A stretch of 64,000 bases of DNA from Phytobacter palmae (GTDB taxonomy: Bacteria > Pseudomonadota > Gammaproteobacteria > Enterobacterales > Enterobacteriaceae). Under the pieces are notes generated by a model that saw only the letters and a list, made by a program, of their open reading frames with translations, searched no databases and had not been told where the DNA came from. The DNA is taken from contig FONB01000005.1 in assembly GCA_900112785.1 (NCBI GenBank), positions 124,001 through 188,000 on the forward strand, written 5' to 3'. Shown here piece after piece: positions 55,422-63,383 of the stretch (its first letter is position 1; every line of letters starts with the position of its first letter). A program made the position numbers and the translations under genes.

Positions 55422-55867
55422 TAGCCGATAACGCCATGCTCAAGGCGACCAATTAATGTCAGTACCGCCTCCGCTCCGGCGGGAGTGGAGAGCAGCTCTG
55501 CTGGTTTTTTACCACCCAGACCTTTAGCGGGTTTATTAAGCCAGTTGGCCATGCGTTGGCTGTCACCTTCAAATAACTCCCGGGCAGCGCTGATCACCCG
55601 CGCAAGCGTATAGACACGTGCGCTCTGTTCTGGCGAAAAGCGTTTTTCCGTGCTGTTAAGCCGACGGCTGTAGGTATTGCGGTCAATGCCGGCCATTCGG
55701 CACAGCGTGACTTCATCAAGGGAGACGGCGCCAGCGATATCACGCAACACACCTGCGCTCAGACCGGCGTTTATGCTGTCATGAGCGGCAATCGCCGTGG
55801 CGGGAAGCCCCAGGATGCTGAGCAGGTCGTGCGGTATCGCGCGTACGCCCGGTGTATAGAGTTGCAT
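55421..55867 (-). CDS. Xre/MbcA/ParS-type antitoxin
   Basis: 148 residues from the ATG at 55867 (GGAGCAGAATA upstream). N-terminal Xre-like helix-turn-helix (MAGIDRNTYSRRL, about residues 56-68) and a C-terminal ParS-like toxin-binding domain (DUF2384; NWLNKPAKGLGGKKPAELL). Neutralises the RES toxin and probably represses the operon. An ATG seven codons upstream lacks a ribosome site and was not used. Confidence 0.88.
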   Translation of the reverse strand: MQLYTPGVRAIPHDLLSILGLPATAIAAHDSINAGLSAGVLRDIAGAVSLDEVTLCRMAGIDRNTYSRRLNSTEKRFSPEQSARVYTLARVISAARELFEGDSQRMANWLNKPAKGLGGKKPAELLSTPAGAEAVLTLIGRLEHGVIG

Positions 55868-55883
55868 TATTCTGCTCCGTCTG

Positions 55884-55915
55884 TTCATTTGATATGAATT
55901 TTAGTTCAATTGAAC
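55884..55915. promoter_or_regulatory. Palindromic operator candidates of the RES-Xre operon
   Basis: TTCAT-N5-ATGAA (55884-55898) is followed 5 bases later by the perfect palindrome GTTCAATTGAAC (55904-55915). Both lie just upstream of the antitoxin start, where an Xre autorepressor would bind. Confidence 0.6.
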
Positions 55916-55932
55916 AGGCGACGCAATGACCA

Positions 55933-56814
55933 CTACTGATGACGCGTCGCCCACCAGCAAAGCAGAGACCCGCCGCACACCATAAACGCGCCCTGCCAAA
56001 AGGAAAACGAGAGCGGGGTGCTCAGCACTGCGGCCGCCAGTGCCGAGGAGAGCACCGGCGTGAAATAGGATGCTGCTGCCAGCACGGCAACATGCCCGTG
56101 TAAAATCCCCGTATTCCAGGCGGCATAACCGAAGCCCAGCGCAATGGCGGTCATCACCAGTTTAATCACCACAGGAAGTGTAAAGTGCATGGGCGGTTGA
56201 CTGGTCAGAGCAAACTTTACCCATAAGGTCGCCGCCGTCAGTAGAATAAAGAGCGTAATGCCATTGGAACCTTTGGCATATTTGCTGGTAACAGTACAGT
56301 AAATCGCCCAGATAAAAGCACCGGCAAATGCAAGAGAATAACTTAACGGACTGGAGAGAATATTTTGTGTAATGTCATGGATATTTAATCCCTGTTCGCC
56401 ACCCAATACCCAGCTTACCCCCATTATTGCCAGAATAAGTCCCGGAATTACCCACAGCGTGGCTTTTTGACCATTAAACAGGATTGCAAATAAGATGGTT
56501 AAGCCTGGCCATAAATAGTTAACCATACCGACTTCAATCGCCTGCTGGCGGGTTCCGGCAACCCCCAGTGACAGGGCAAGGCAGAGTTCATAGCTGACAA
56601 ATAAAACGCTGGCTGTCAGTAAATAGCCGCGAGGGAAACGGCGAACATCGGGAAAACCGACGGTGATAATAAGCAACATGCCGCTCAATGTATAAATCAT
56701 CGCCGCGCCGCCAACCGGGCCCAGGCCTTCGCTGACCGCGCGGATCAGACCCACCATCGTGCTCCACAACAGGATAGCTAACAGCCCGAGCAACGTGGCT
56801 TTCTTCTTATTCAT
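55933..56814 (-). CDS. yddG: Aromatic amino-acid exporter YddG
   Basis: 293 residues, DMT superfamily with ten helices; matches E. coli YddG over its length (LLGLLAILLWSTMVGLIR, EVGMVNYLWPGLTILFAI). Exports Phe, Tyr, Trp and also affects methyl viologen resistance. Located next to the RES-Xre pair; in K-12 yddG lies near fdnG in the same region. Confidence 0.92.
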   Translation of the reverse strand: MNKKKATLLGLLAILLWSTMVGLIRAVSEGLGPVGGAAMIYTLSGMLLIITVGFPDVRRFPRGYLLTASVLFVSYELCLALSLGVAGTRQQAIEVGMVNYLWPGLTILFAILFNGQKATLWVIPGLILAIMGVSWVLGGEQGLNIHDITQNILSSPLSYSLAFAGAFIWAIYCTVTSKYAKGSNGITLFILLTAATLWVKFALTSQPPMHFTLPVVIKLVMTAIALGFGYAAWNTGILHGHVAVLAAASYFTPVLSSALAAAVLSTPLSFSFWQGAFMVCGGSLLCWWATRHQ

Positions 56815-57064
56815 ACAGCTCTATTCTCTTAAAAAACGGCAAAGAGGGAATTTATAGCACTATACGCACCATGACTACTAATAAATTACGCGGGAAGAAA
56901 AATCATCATAACAATCGCTCTGAACAATCATAGAATATGGCAATACGTTATTTGTTTGCGAGGAGAAGTTTTGGGGCGCATTAAATTGTCTCACCAATAA
57001 ATTACCCTAATTCGCCTTCTGCGAGCGGAGTTAGAGAAAAAAGCAACGCATGAAATAAACATAA

Positions 57065-57091
57065 CTGCATCGGCAGCGATAACCGATGCAG
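57065..57091 (-). terminator. Hairpin downstream of ppk2
   Basis: CTGCATCGG and CCGATGCAG arms (9 bp) around a 9-base loop, 13 bases past the stop at 57104; followed on the minus strand by TTATGTTTATT. Confidence 0.7.
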
Positions 57092-57103
57092 CAACAAAAG
57101 ATT

Positions 57104-57922
57104 TCAGAACGGTTCAGGAATAATACGAAACGGATAATGGGTGGGTTTGACTTTACCGATTTTGCGCTTTGGAAACTCAACCGGATCGTCCGGGAGATCC
57201 TCGTAAGGGATCTGCGTTAACAGATGGGTAATAATATTGAGCCGTACGCGTTTTTTGTCTTCTGAGCGGGCGACAAACCAGGGGGCCCATGAGGTATCAG
57301 AGGCTTCGAACATCGCGTCTCGCGCAACGGTGTAATCATCCCATCGGTCAAATGATTTGATATCCATGGGAGACAGTTTCCAGGTCTTGCGGCCGTCGTT
57401 TACGCGGTCGCGCAAGCGGCGCTCTTGTTCTTCCGGCGTCACCTCAAGCCAGTATTTCAACAAGATAATGCCGGACTCTACTATGGCGCGCTCCATCATC
57501 GGGACACTTTCCAGAAATTTATCCACTTGTTCCATGGTGCAAAAACCCATCACGCGCTCAACCCCGGCGCGGTTGTACCAGCTACGGTCAAAGATAACAA
57601 TTTCGCCTGCGGCGGGCAGGTGTGGAAGGTAGCGCTGGAGATAAAGCTGGCTTTTTTCGCGCTCAGTCGGTGCAGGCAGGGCGACAACGCGGAAGATTCG
57701 CGGACTGACGCGCTCAGTAATCGCTTTGATGGTGCCTCCTTTACCTGCGCCATCACGTCCTTCAAAGACGATGCAGACTTTGAGCCCTTTGCTGACGACC
57801 CAACGCTGAAGTTTCACCATTTCAACGTGAAGGCGACGTAACTCTTTTTCATATTCTTTGTTTTTAAGCGGCGCCGCATGAGGCGCCTGCGCGACAGGGC
57901 TGGTGTTCTTCTTTTTTCCCAT
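57104..57922 (-). CDS. ppk2: Polyphosphate kinase 2
   Basis: 272 residues of the PPK2 class I type. Walker A-like EGRDGAGKGGTIKA (about residues 54-67), the FDRSWYNRAGVERVMGFC lid region and Walker B-type segments are visible. Transfers phosphate between polyphosphate and nucleoside diphosphates, usually favouring NTP formation. The N-terminal ~20 residues are basic and disordered. K-12 lacks PPK2. Confidence 0.92.
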   Translation of the reverse strand: MGKKKNTSPVAQAPHAAPLKNKEYEKELRRLHVEMVKLQRWVVSKGLKVCIVFEGRDGAGKGGTIKAITERVSPRIFRVVALPAPTEREKSQLYLQRYLPHLPAAGEIVIFDRSWYNRAGVERVMGFCTMEQVDKFLESVPMMERAIVESGIILLKYWLEVTPEEQERRLRDRVNDGRKTWKLSPMDIKSFDRWDDYTVARDAMFEASDTSWAPWFVARSEDKKRVRLNIITHLLTQIPYEDLPDDPVEFPKRKIGKVKPTHYPFRIIPEPF

Positions 57923-58163
57923 GACTCTCTTCCTCTATTAAAAATGACGAGACGCATAAGAAGTGTAATGTCCGCGACGTGCCTGAGCGAAAAATAGTCG
58001 TGTCATTGTATTTCATCGACTTCCTGTGTTGCAGAAGCTCCGAAAGCATTCACAGCCTGAACTGAATCTATGGATGAATATGCCAGCGAGAGAGTTTGAA
58101 CTGGTTCACACTTAACGAATGGTCAATAATGCTTGTTGCATTCTATTAACATGTGGTTGTGGT

Positions 58164-59339
58164 ATGAAAAAAACGATTTTTTCGTTAGCGCTGGGCACGT
58201 TTGGCCTCGGCATGGCGGAATTTGGCATTATGGGTGTGTTGACCGAACTGGCGCAGGATGTTGGGATCTCCATTCCGTCGGCTGGCAATATGATCTCCTT
58301 TTATGCTTTCGGTGTGGTGATCGGCGCACCCATTATCGCCGTGTTCTCCAGCCGTTTTTCTTTAAAAACGATTCTGGTGTTGCTGGTCGCCATGTGCGCG
58401 GTCGGGAATACCATTTTTACCTTTTCATCGTCATATACCATGCTGGCTATCGGCAGGCTGGTGTCGGGGTTCCCTCACGGCGCCTTCTTCGGCGTTGGGG
58501 CGATTATCCTGTCTAAAATCGCACCGCCAGGGAAAGTGACGCTGGCCGTAGCGGGTATGGTCGCCGGGATGACGGTCGCTAATCTTGCGGGCGTACCGCT
58601 GGGAACCTGGCTTGGTCACGCTTTTAGCTGGCGCTACACTTTTATGCTGATTGCGCTGTTTAATTTGCTGGTGCTCGTTTCAATTCTCGTCTGGGTACCA
58701 CAACTCTTTGATAAATCTGATACCCGTTTCACCGAGCAATTTCGCTTTCTGAAAAAGCCGGAGCCATGGTTTATCTTCGCCGCGACCATGTTTGGCAACG
58801 CGGGCGTCTTCGCCTGGTTCAGCTTTGTGAAGCCATTTATGCTGAACGTTTCCGGCTTCTCTGAGATGTTCATGACGCTCATCATGATGCTGATGGGGCT
58901 GGGTATGGTCTTAGGCAATCTGCTGAGCGGCAGATTGTCCGGGCGTTATAGCCCATTGCGTATTGCGGCCACCACCGATCTGGTCATTGTGCTGTCCCTG
59001 CTTTTACTTTTTGCCTTCGGCGAAAACAAAATCGCCTCTTTAACGATGGGCTTTATCTGCTGCGCGGGCCTGTTCGCTCTGGCGGCGCCGCTGCAAATCC
59101 TCCTTTTACAGAATGCTAAAGGCGGTGAATTACTGGGCGCGGCGGGCGGGCAAATTGCCTTTAACCTCGGCAGCGCCATCGGCGCTTATTTTGGCGGGCT
59201 GATGATTACGCTCGGTCTGAGCTGGGATTACGTTACGCTGCCCGCGGCGCTCCTTTCTTTCTCGGCCATGTCGGCGCTGCTGATGTACGGGCACGTAAAG
59301 GCAAAGCGGAAACGCGCTGAGGTTAGCGCGCTGGCCTGA
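58164..59339 (+). CDS. araJ: MFS transporter, AraJ-like
   Basis: 391 residues, 12 helices, high similarity to E. coli AraJ (MKKxIxSLALGTFGLGMAEFGIMG, LVSGFPHGAFFGVGAI). DHA1-type major facilitator; AraJ is arabinose-induced in E. coli but its export substrate is unsettled. No ara genes are near. The ATG at 58164 matches the AraJ start; the frame extends 15 codons upstream without support. Followed directly by a terminator. Confidence 0.85.
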   Translation: MKKTIFSLALGTFGLGMAEFGIMGVLTELAQDVGISIPSAGNMISFYAFGVVIGAPIIAVFSSRFSLKTILVLLVAMCAVGNTIFTFSSSYTMLAIGRLVSGFPHGAFFGVGAIILSKIAPPGKVTLAVAGMVAGMTVANLAGVPLGTWLGHAFSWRYTFMLIALFNLLVLVSILVWVPQLFDKSDTRFTEQFRFLKKPEPWFIFAATMFGNAGVFAWFSFVKPFMLNVSGFSEMFMTLIMMLMGLGMVLGNLLSGRLSGRYSPLRIAATTDLVIVLSLLLLFAFGENKIASLTMGFICCAGLFALAAPLQILLLQNAKGGELLGAAGGQIAFNLGSAIGAYFGGLMITLGLSWDYVTLPAALLSFSAMSALLMYGHVKAKRKRAEVSALA

Positions 59340-59340
59340 A

Positions 59341-59367
59341 AAAAACGCTCCCAGGGGAGCGTTTTTC
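59341..59367 (+). terminator. Intrinsic terminator after araJ
   Basis: AAAACGCTCCC and GGGAGCGTTTTT arms immediately after the stop codon, ending in a T run. Confidence 0.9.
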
Positions 59368-59997
59368 GTAATGTGATCCCTTATCCATCACACTACCTCA
59401 TGGGTACGCATGGAGAACCAGATTCATTCATTAACTTTTTGTTAATTATGAAGAAGAAAGAAATGTTGTTTGCATTGCTTTTCTACTGTTTTTCGGCGTT
59501 GCAGCTAAATGTGTATTGCAGAATGAGGTTTTATGGCTGGCGAGAACAAGTAAAGCAACAAGGCGTTGAAAGCCTTACATGATAACCTCAAACAGTACGA
59601 ACCTGGTAAAGCCCTGCGTGTACTCATCAATGCTAAAGGCTGTGGCTATGGTACTTGAGACACTACCGGATATTCTGGAGCGTGACTGTGGGCTGAAGTT
59701 AACCACGTACGCGTACAAGGGATAATTGACGATCTGCGCGATGAAATGGCCCGTCAGCAGGACCATGAACAGGATGCCTCCGATAAGCTGGAGATACGTT
59801 GCCGTGTGGCCGGAACGCTCGTCGCAAATAAGCGTCACTGCAACCGCTCCGGAATATAGATGGCGCAAGCCGCGTCCCGGAGATAATCCTTCTTTATGGA
59901 GGGGTGCTGGTGGCCCTGTAATTTACCTATTTCTCGTTCCTGTGGGAAAAGAATTGCCAGAAACACCGGCAGGGCGATATCTGGCAATAAGATGGGT
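59368..59997. other. Gene-poor, probably decayed region
   Basis: About 630 bases with only short, mutually incompatible reading frames. One plus-strand frame beginning at 59533 reads MAGENK-stop-SNKALKALHDNL... and, after a further stop, a charged stretch (VNHVRVQGIIDDLRDEMARQ), which looks like a coding sequence broken by in-frame stops. No family was recognised. Confidence 0.4.
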
Positions 59998-60366
59998 TTA
60001 TTCGCAGGAGGCGTAAAACTCTTCTTTACTGTATCCATACCACGCAGAACATTTTTTTGCTGTTTCCGGCACCTTTAGAACGATGGTCTTTTTACTTCCG
60101 GTGTAGTGGCATACAAGATATAGCGGCATATTATTTTCCCGGGCATAGTCCTGGTAATCTTTTAGCGTCCACTCTGTTTTATCCTGCGTATCCGGCATTA
60201 ACTCACCCAGATTTTTTGGCAACCCCTGAAAAAGGCTTACATCGTTAAGCCTGTGCGGCTTGCTATCAACCTGGAGTGAGTCCGGACAGGTGATTCCTTT
60301 TGCGTTTGCTACGCCAGAAAACAACATAATCGCAGCACTTAGCAACGCTGCTTTACTCCACGACAT
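59998..60366 (-). CDS. Secreted STY0300-family-like protein
   Basis: 122 residues with a signal peptide ending GVANA-K (about residue 22). The mature part has Cys in GITCPDSLQVDS, LYLVCHY and AKKCSAWY, plus a C-terminal Cys, a pattern I associate with the STY0300 family of enterobacterial secreted proteins of unknown function. GGAG precedes the ATG. Family assignment is from memory and moderate. Confidence 0.7.
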   Translation of the reverse strand: MSWSKAALLSAAIMLFSGVANAKGITCPDSLQVDSKPHRLNDVSLFQGLPKNLGELMPDTQDKTEWTLKDYQDYARENNMPLYLVCHYTGSKKTIVLKVPETAKKCSAWYGYSKEEFYASCE

Positions 60367-60684
60367 AGTAATTTACTCCATTGTTTTCAGCGCGAGGGGA
60401 TGACCGAAAGTATATAGTCCTGGGTGAAACTGTGTGTGGAACAGTAATCGGCCTGCCAAAAATGACAGCAACGGCCAGAGGGCTAGTATACATAGTTAAC
60501 CGCGTTGCTAATTTGCAACTCACAGCGCCGTTGGCGCCCCCCTGTGCAGCACGTCGATATCTAACGTTATCGTTCGGTGTGGTTCGCGCTGCTGTGCATT
60601 GCAATGGGTTTTGGCAACGTTCACCAATAAGAAAATTTATTTTTAAATCAATAACCTCTTTTCAATCTATTGCATGATGATCCA
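60367..60684. other. Intergenic region
   Basis: About 320 bases between two minus-strand genes. It contains the promoter for the STY0300-like gene; no coding sequence, repeat or clear terminator was recognised. Confidence 0.4.
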
Positions 60685-61122
60685 TTAATCACGTAGCCAC
60701 GGCGTAATACTTAAGCCAACCAGCATGCCTTCCGGGCTGAGGAAACGGGTAATACTCTGCCCCCAGGGCTCCAGCCGATTTTCCACGAGCAGGGAGTAAC
60801 CTTTTTCGCGCAGGTGACGGGTTGCGCTCTCGAGATCGGCAACTTCAAACTCAATCCAGCTTTGCGGCGCGGGAATATCTGCAGGCCATACTTCGCTGCC
60901 AAAGCAGGAGTGTGCCGCCTGGTGCAGGGGCCAGAGCGCAAAATGTTTTGCGCCGTCAAGCGCCCCGTGTTCGGTTAACAGATAATCTTCATTGCCCTCC
61001 ATGGGCTTAACGGGAAGGCCTAACGTCTCCTGATAGAGCGCTTTACTCTCACCCACATTGCGTGGGACAGGGCCAAAACCTGCAATAAACAACACATCCA
61101 GGCCATGGGTCGAAATATCCAT
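60685..61122 (-). CDS. VOC-superfamily (glyoxalase/bleomycin-resistance-like) protein
   Basis: 145 residues with two beta-alpha-beta-beta-beta modules: LDVLFIAGFGPVPRNVGESKALYQETLGL and SWIEFEVADLESATRHLREKGY...RFLSPEGMLVGLS. The second Glu of the usual metal site is not obvious. No substrate can be given. GGTGAAAC precedes the ATG. Confidence 0.8.
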   Translation of the reverse strand: MDISTHGLDVLFIAGFGPVPRNVGESKALYQETLGLPVKPMEGNEDYLLTEHGALDGAKHFALWPLHQAAHSCFGSEVWPADIPAPQSWIEFEVADLESATRHLREKGYSLLVENRLEPWGQSITRFLSPEGMLVGLSITPWLRD

Positions 61123-61266
61123 ATCTGTTTCACCTCAGTCGGTATGCGAAAAAATGATGAAGCGCATTCGTCGCGGCATGGAAACGTATTTTGCCGTTAT
61201 GCGCGGTCATTCTTAACGCTTACGTTATCATTTACAACCGATAACGTATCGGCAGCCACAAGAAAA

Positions 61267-61290
61267 AACAGGCGCCTAAAGCGCCTGTTT
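61267..61290. terminator. Terminator downstream of the ABC-F gene
   Basis: AACAGGCGC ctaaa GCGCCTGTT stem; on the minus strand it is followed by a T run, 11 bases after the ABC-F stop. Confidence 0.85.
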
Positions 61291-61300
61291 TACTTATATC

Positions 61301-63016
61301 TTACATCAGTAACCGGTTGATTCTTTCTATCTCCTCTCGCCACTGCGCCTGTAATAACGGTTTTTGATGCGCCGGTTTACGCGCCAGATCCTGCGCAAGA
61401 CGGGTTTCCAGCGCAATCAGCTGCTCCAGTAACGCATCGCTTTCATCAACACGTACCGGTGATGCCGCTTTTGCCGTAACCGCAGGCTCATGCTCCTGTT
61501 GCTCCTGACGCAGACGTTCGTAGACCATTTCAACGTCATGCCATTCGCTAAACTGCCCCTGTTCAACCAGCCAGAAGCGGTTACAACTCTGACTAATCAG
61601 CTCACGGTCGTGGCTGACAAGCAGCACGCCGCCCGAGAATGCCTGCAGCGTCTGCATCAGTGCCTCTTTACCGCTCATATCCAGATGGTTCGTCGGTTCA
61701 TCAAGCATCAGCAGGTTGTAGCGCGCCAGCGACAGGCCGACAAACAGCAGTCGTGAGCGCTCCCCACCGCTGAGTGTGGCCACTTTTTGTCCGTGACGAA
61801 CCCAGGCAAACCCGGCGCTGATTAATGTCATTTTGCGCAATTCCGCCGATGGCGCGAACGGTTCCAGCGCCTCCAGAAGCGTCGCGTCATCAGGCAGTTG
61901 CTCCAGCGTCTGGTCATAGTACCCGGCGTGCAGGCGTGGATGAATCGCCATCCCTGGCGCCGCGATATCACTGGACAGTTGGCGCCAGATAAGTCGAAGC
62001 AGGGAGGACTTCCCGCAGCCGTTTTGCCCGATAATGGCAATCCGATCACCGGTTTTTACCCGTGCCAGTGGCACGGAAAAGAGCGGTGGTAAACCCGGTG
62101 CGGCGCTGACGGGAAGATTCTCCATCTCCAGCAAACGGTCGGCAATTAACGGTTCGCCCTGAAGCGTTAAACGCCACAGACTTCCTGCCGTCAGTTGCGT
62201 CTGACTCTCTTTGAGGCGTTCCACCTGCTTTTCCATTTGCTTTGCTTTGCGCGACAGATCTTCATTGTCATAGACCCGTCCCCAGGTCGCCAGCCGTTTA
62301 GCGCTGCTGGTGACCCGGTCTATCTCTTTTTGCTCGGCTTTGTGGCGCAATGCATCGCTGGCATCCCGCTCCTCCAGCGCCTGACGCGCGGCAGAGCAGG
62401 GTAGTGCGAAGTAATGCAGCCGATTATCGCGGAGGATCCAGGTGCCATTGATCACCGCATCAAGCAACGCCCGGTCGTGAGAAACCAGCACAAAGCTGCC
62501 AGACCAACGTTGCAGGAATCGCTCCAGCCAGAGCATAGTCGGCAGATCGAGGTGGTTACTGGGCTCATCCAGAAGTAATAAATCAGGATCAGTTATCAAC
62601 GCACGGGCCAACAAGAGTCGGGTGTGTTGCCCACCACTGAGGGTTGCCGCAGGTAAGGCTATCTCGTGTTCACTCAGTCCCATCCCGGCTAACAGCGCTT
62701 GCGCACGCCAGCATTGTGTATCACGTTCGCCAGGCGCGAGTCGGGCAAGCACCGCGTCAAGCAGGGTGAGGTCCAGTAGCGTGTCAGGCAGGTGTTGCTC
62801 AACGCGCGCCATCAGACAGTGATTGGCCACAGAAACGCTGCCCGCAGAAGGCAAAACGGTGCCATCAAGGACTTTCAGTAGCGTACTTTTGCCGCAGCCG
62901 TTGTCGCCAATGAGACCCAGACGGTCGCCTTGTTTCAGGGTAAAGGAGATATCAGAAAATAACGGACCAAACGCCGTTTCAACACGTAATGATTGTGCAG
63001 ACAGTAATGTGCTCAT
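61301..63016 (-). CDS. ABC-F family ATPase
   Basis: 571 residues with two ABC domains and no membrane segments. Walker A GDNGCGKST (about 36-44) and GQNGCGKSS (about 340); signatures LSGGQHTRLLLARAL and LSGGERSRLLFVGLS; Walker B LLLDEPSNHLD and LMLDEPTNHLD. A charged linker (about 225-285) corresponds to the P-site tRNA interaction motif of ABC-F proteins. These act on ribosomes as translation factors or antibiotic-resistance proteins. It differs from the four E. coli members (EttA, Uup, YbiT, YheS). A leader peptide with attenuator-like hairpins precedes it, as is common for resistance-type ABC-F genes; a role in drug protection is inference. Confidence 0.87.
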   Translation of the reverse strand: MSTLLSAQSLRVETAFGPLFSDISFTLKQGDRLGLIGDNGCGKSTLLKVLDGTVLPSAGSVSVANHCLMARVEQHLPDTLLDLTLLDAVLARLAPGERDTQCWRAQALLAGMGLSEHEIALPAATLSGGQHTRLLLARALITDPDLLLLDEPSNHLDLPTMLWLERFLQRWSGSFVLVSHDRALLDAVINGTWILRDNRLHYFALPCSAARQALEERDASDALRHKAEQKEIDRVTSSAKRLATWGRVYDNEDLSRKAKQMEKQVERLKESQTQLTAGSLWRLTLQGEPLIADRLLEMENLPVSAAPGLPPLFSVPLARVKTGDRIAIIGQNGCGKSSLLRLIWRQLSSDIAAPGMAIHPRLHAGYYDQTLEQLPDDATLLEALEPFAPSAELRKMTLISAGFAWVRHGQKVATLSGGERSRLLFVGLSLARYNLLMLDEPTNHLDMSGKEALMQTLQAFSGGVLLVSHDRELISQSCNRFWLVEQGQFSEWHDVEMVYERLRQEQQEHEPAVTAKAASPVRVDESDALLEQLIALETRLAQDLARKPAHQKPLLQAQWREEIERINRLLM

Positions 63017-63034
63017 TGCTTACTCAAGAGTTAC

Positions 63035-63050
63035 AGGCATAAAAATGCCT
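63035..63050 (-). promoter_or_regulatory. Small hairpin just before the ABC-F start
   Basis: AGGCAT aaaa ATGCCT, 6-bp stem and 4-base loop, about 20 bases upstream of the ABC-F ATG in the leader mRNA. Confidence 0.5.
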
Positions 63051-63103
63051 CGTCAAACATCGCTGACGATAACCCGGTAAGCCCGAGGAAGGGTGTTAGT
63101 TAG

Positions 63104-63152
63104 CTTCGCTCAAGCCGAAGTTATCGCAGCACGATACCGATAACGCTTGAGC
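63104..63152 (-). promoter_or_regulatory. Competing attenuator-like hairpins
   Basis: Long hairpin: 63108-63115 pairs with 63145-63152 (GCTCAAGC/GCTTGAGC) and 63120-63126 with 63138-63144 (GTTATCG/CGATAAC), with a 4-base bulge between. Alternative hairpin: CTTCG 63104-63108 with CGAAG 63116-63120. They share bases and cannot form together. The 5' arm lies inside the leader peptide codons. Confidence 0.65.
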
Positions 63153-63204
63153 TGGTGCGATCACCAAATACATGTGAAACGAGAAAACGTTCACAGTACG
63201 ACAT
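63121..63204 (-). CDS. 27-residue leader peptide upstream of ABC-F gene
   Basis: Starts at ATG 63204 with a perfect AGGAGG six bases upstream and ends at TAA. The C-terminal residues are VIGIVLR, a hydrophobic run with a terminal Arg that resembles stall-prone antibiotic leader peptides in general character. The last ten codons coincide with the 5' arm and loop of the hairpin. About 100 bases separate its stop from the ABC-F start. A promoter-like CTGGCA-N18-TACACT lies upstream on the minus strand. Regulation by ribosome stalling is inference. Confidence 0.65.
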   Translation of the reverse strand: MSYCERFLVSHVFGDRTSSSVIGIVLR

Positions 63205-63383
63205 AATTATCCTCCTTTTATTTATCAGATTTATGGATGAAAGCAGTGTAGCGAGGTTTTACCCAGGATGCCAGCATCGCCACCAGGGAGATTTACACTT
63301 TTTTTATGCCGGTTAATTTCCTTTTTACAGGCTCTTTATACCGCTTATTTTATGCTGAGTTTATCGCCGCGAGGCCTGAATGA

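Noticed and set aside
59373..59582. Plus-strand small hydrophobic ORF of 69 codons
   Set aside because: It begins beyond the araJ terminator with no ribosome site and low-complexity AT-rich sequence; not enough support for a gene.
59575..59868. Minus-strand 97-codon frame with a hydrophobic segment
   Set aside because: No ribosome site of good quality, no family, and it lies over a decayed plus-strand frame.
60381..60677. 98-codon plus-strand frame in the gap between the STY0300-like and VOC genes
   Set aside because: No ribosome site, no recognisable motif, and composition like the surrounding non-coding DNA.
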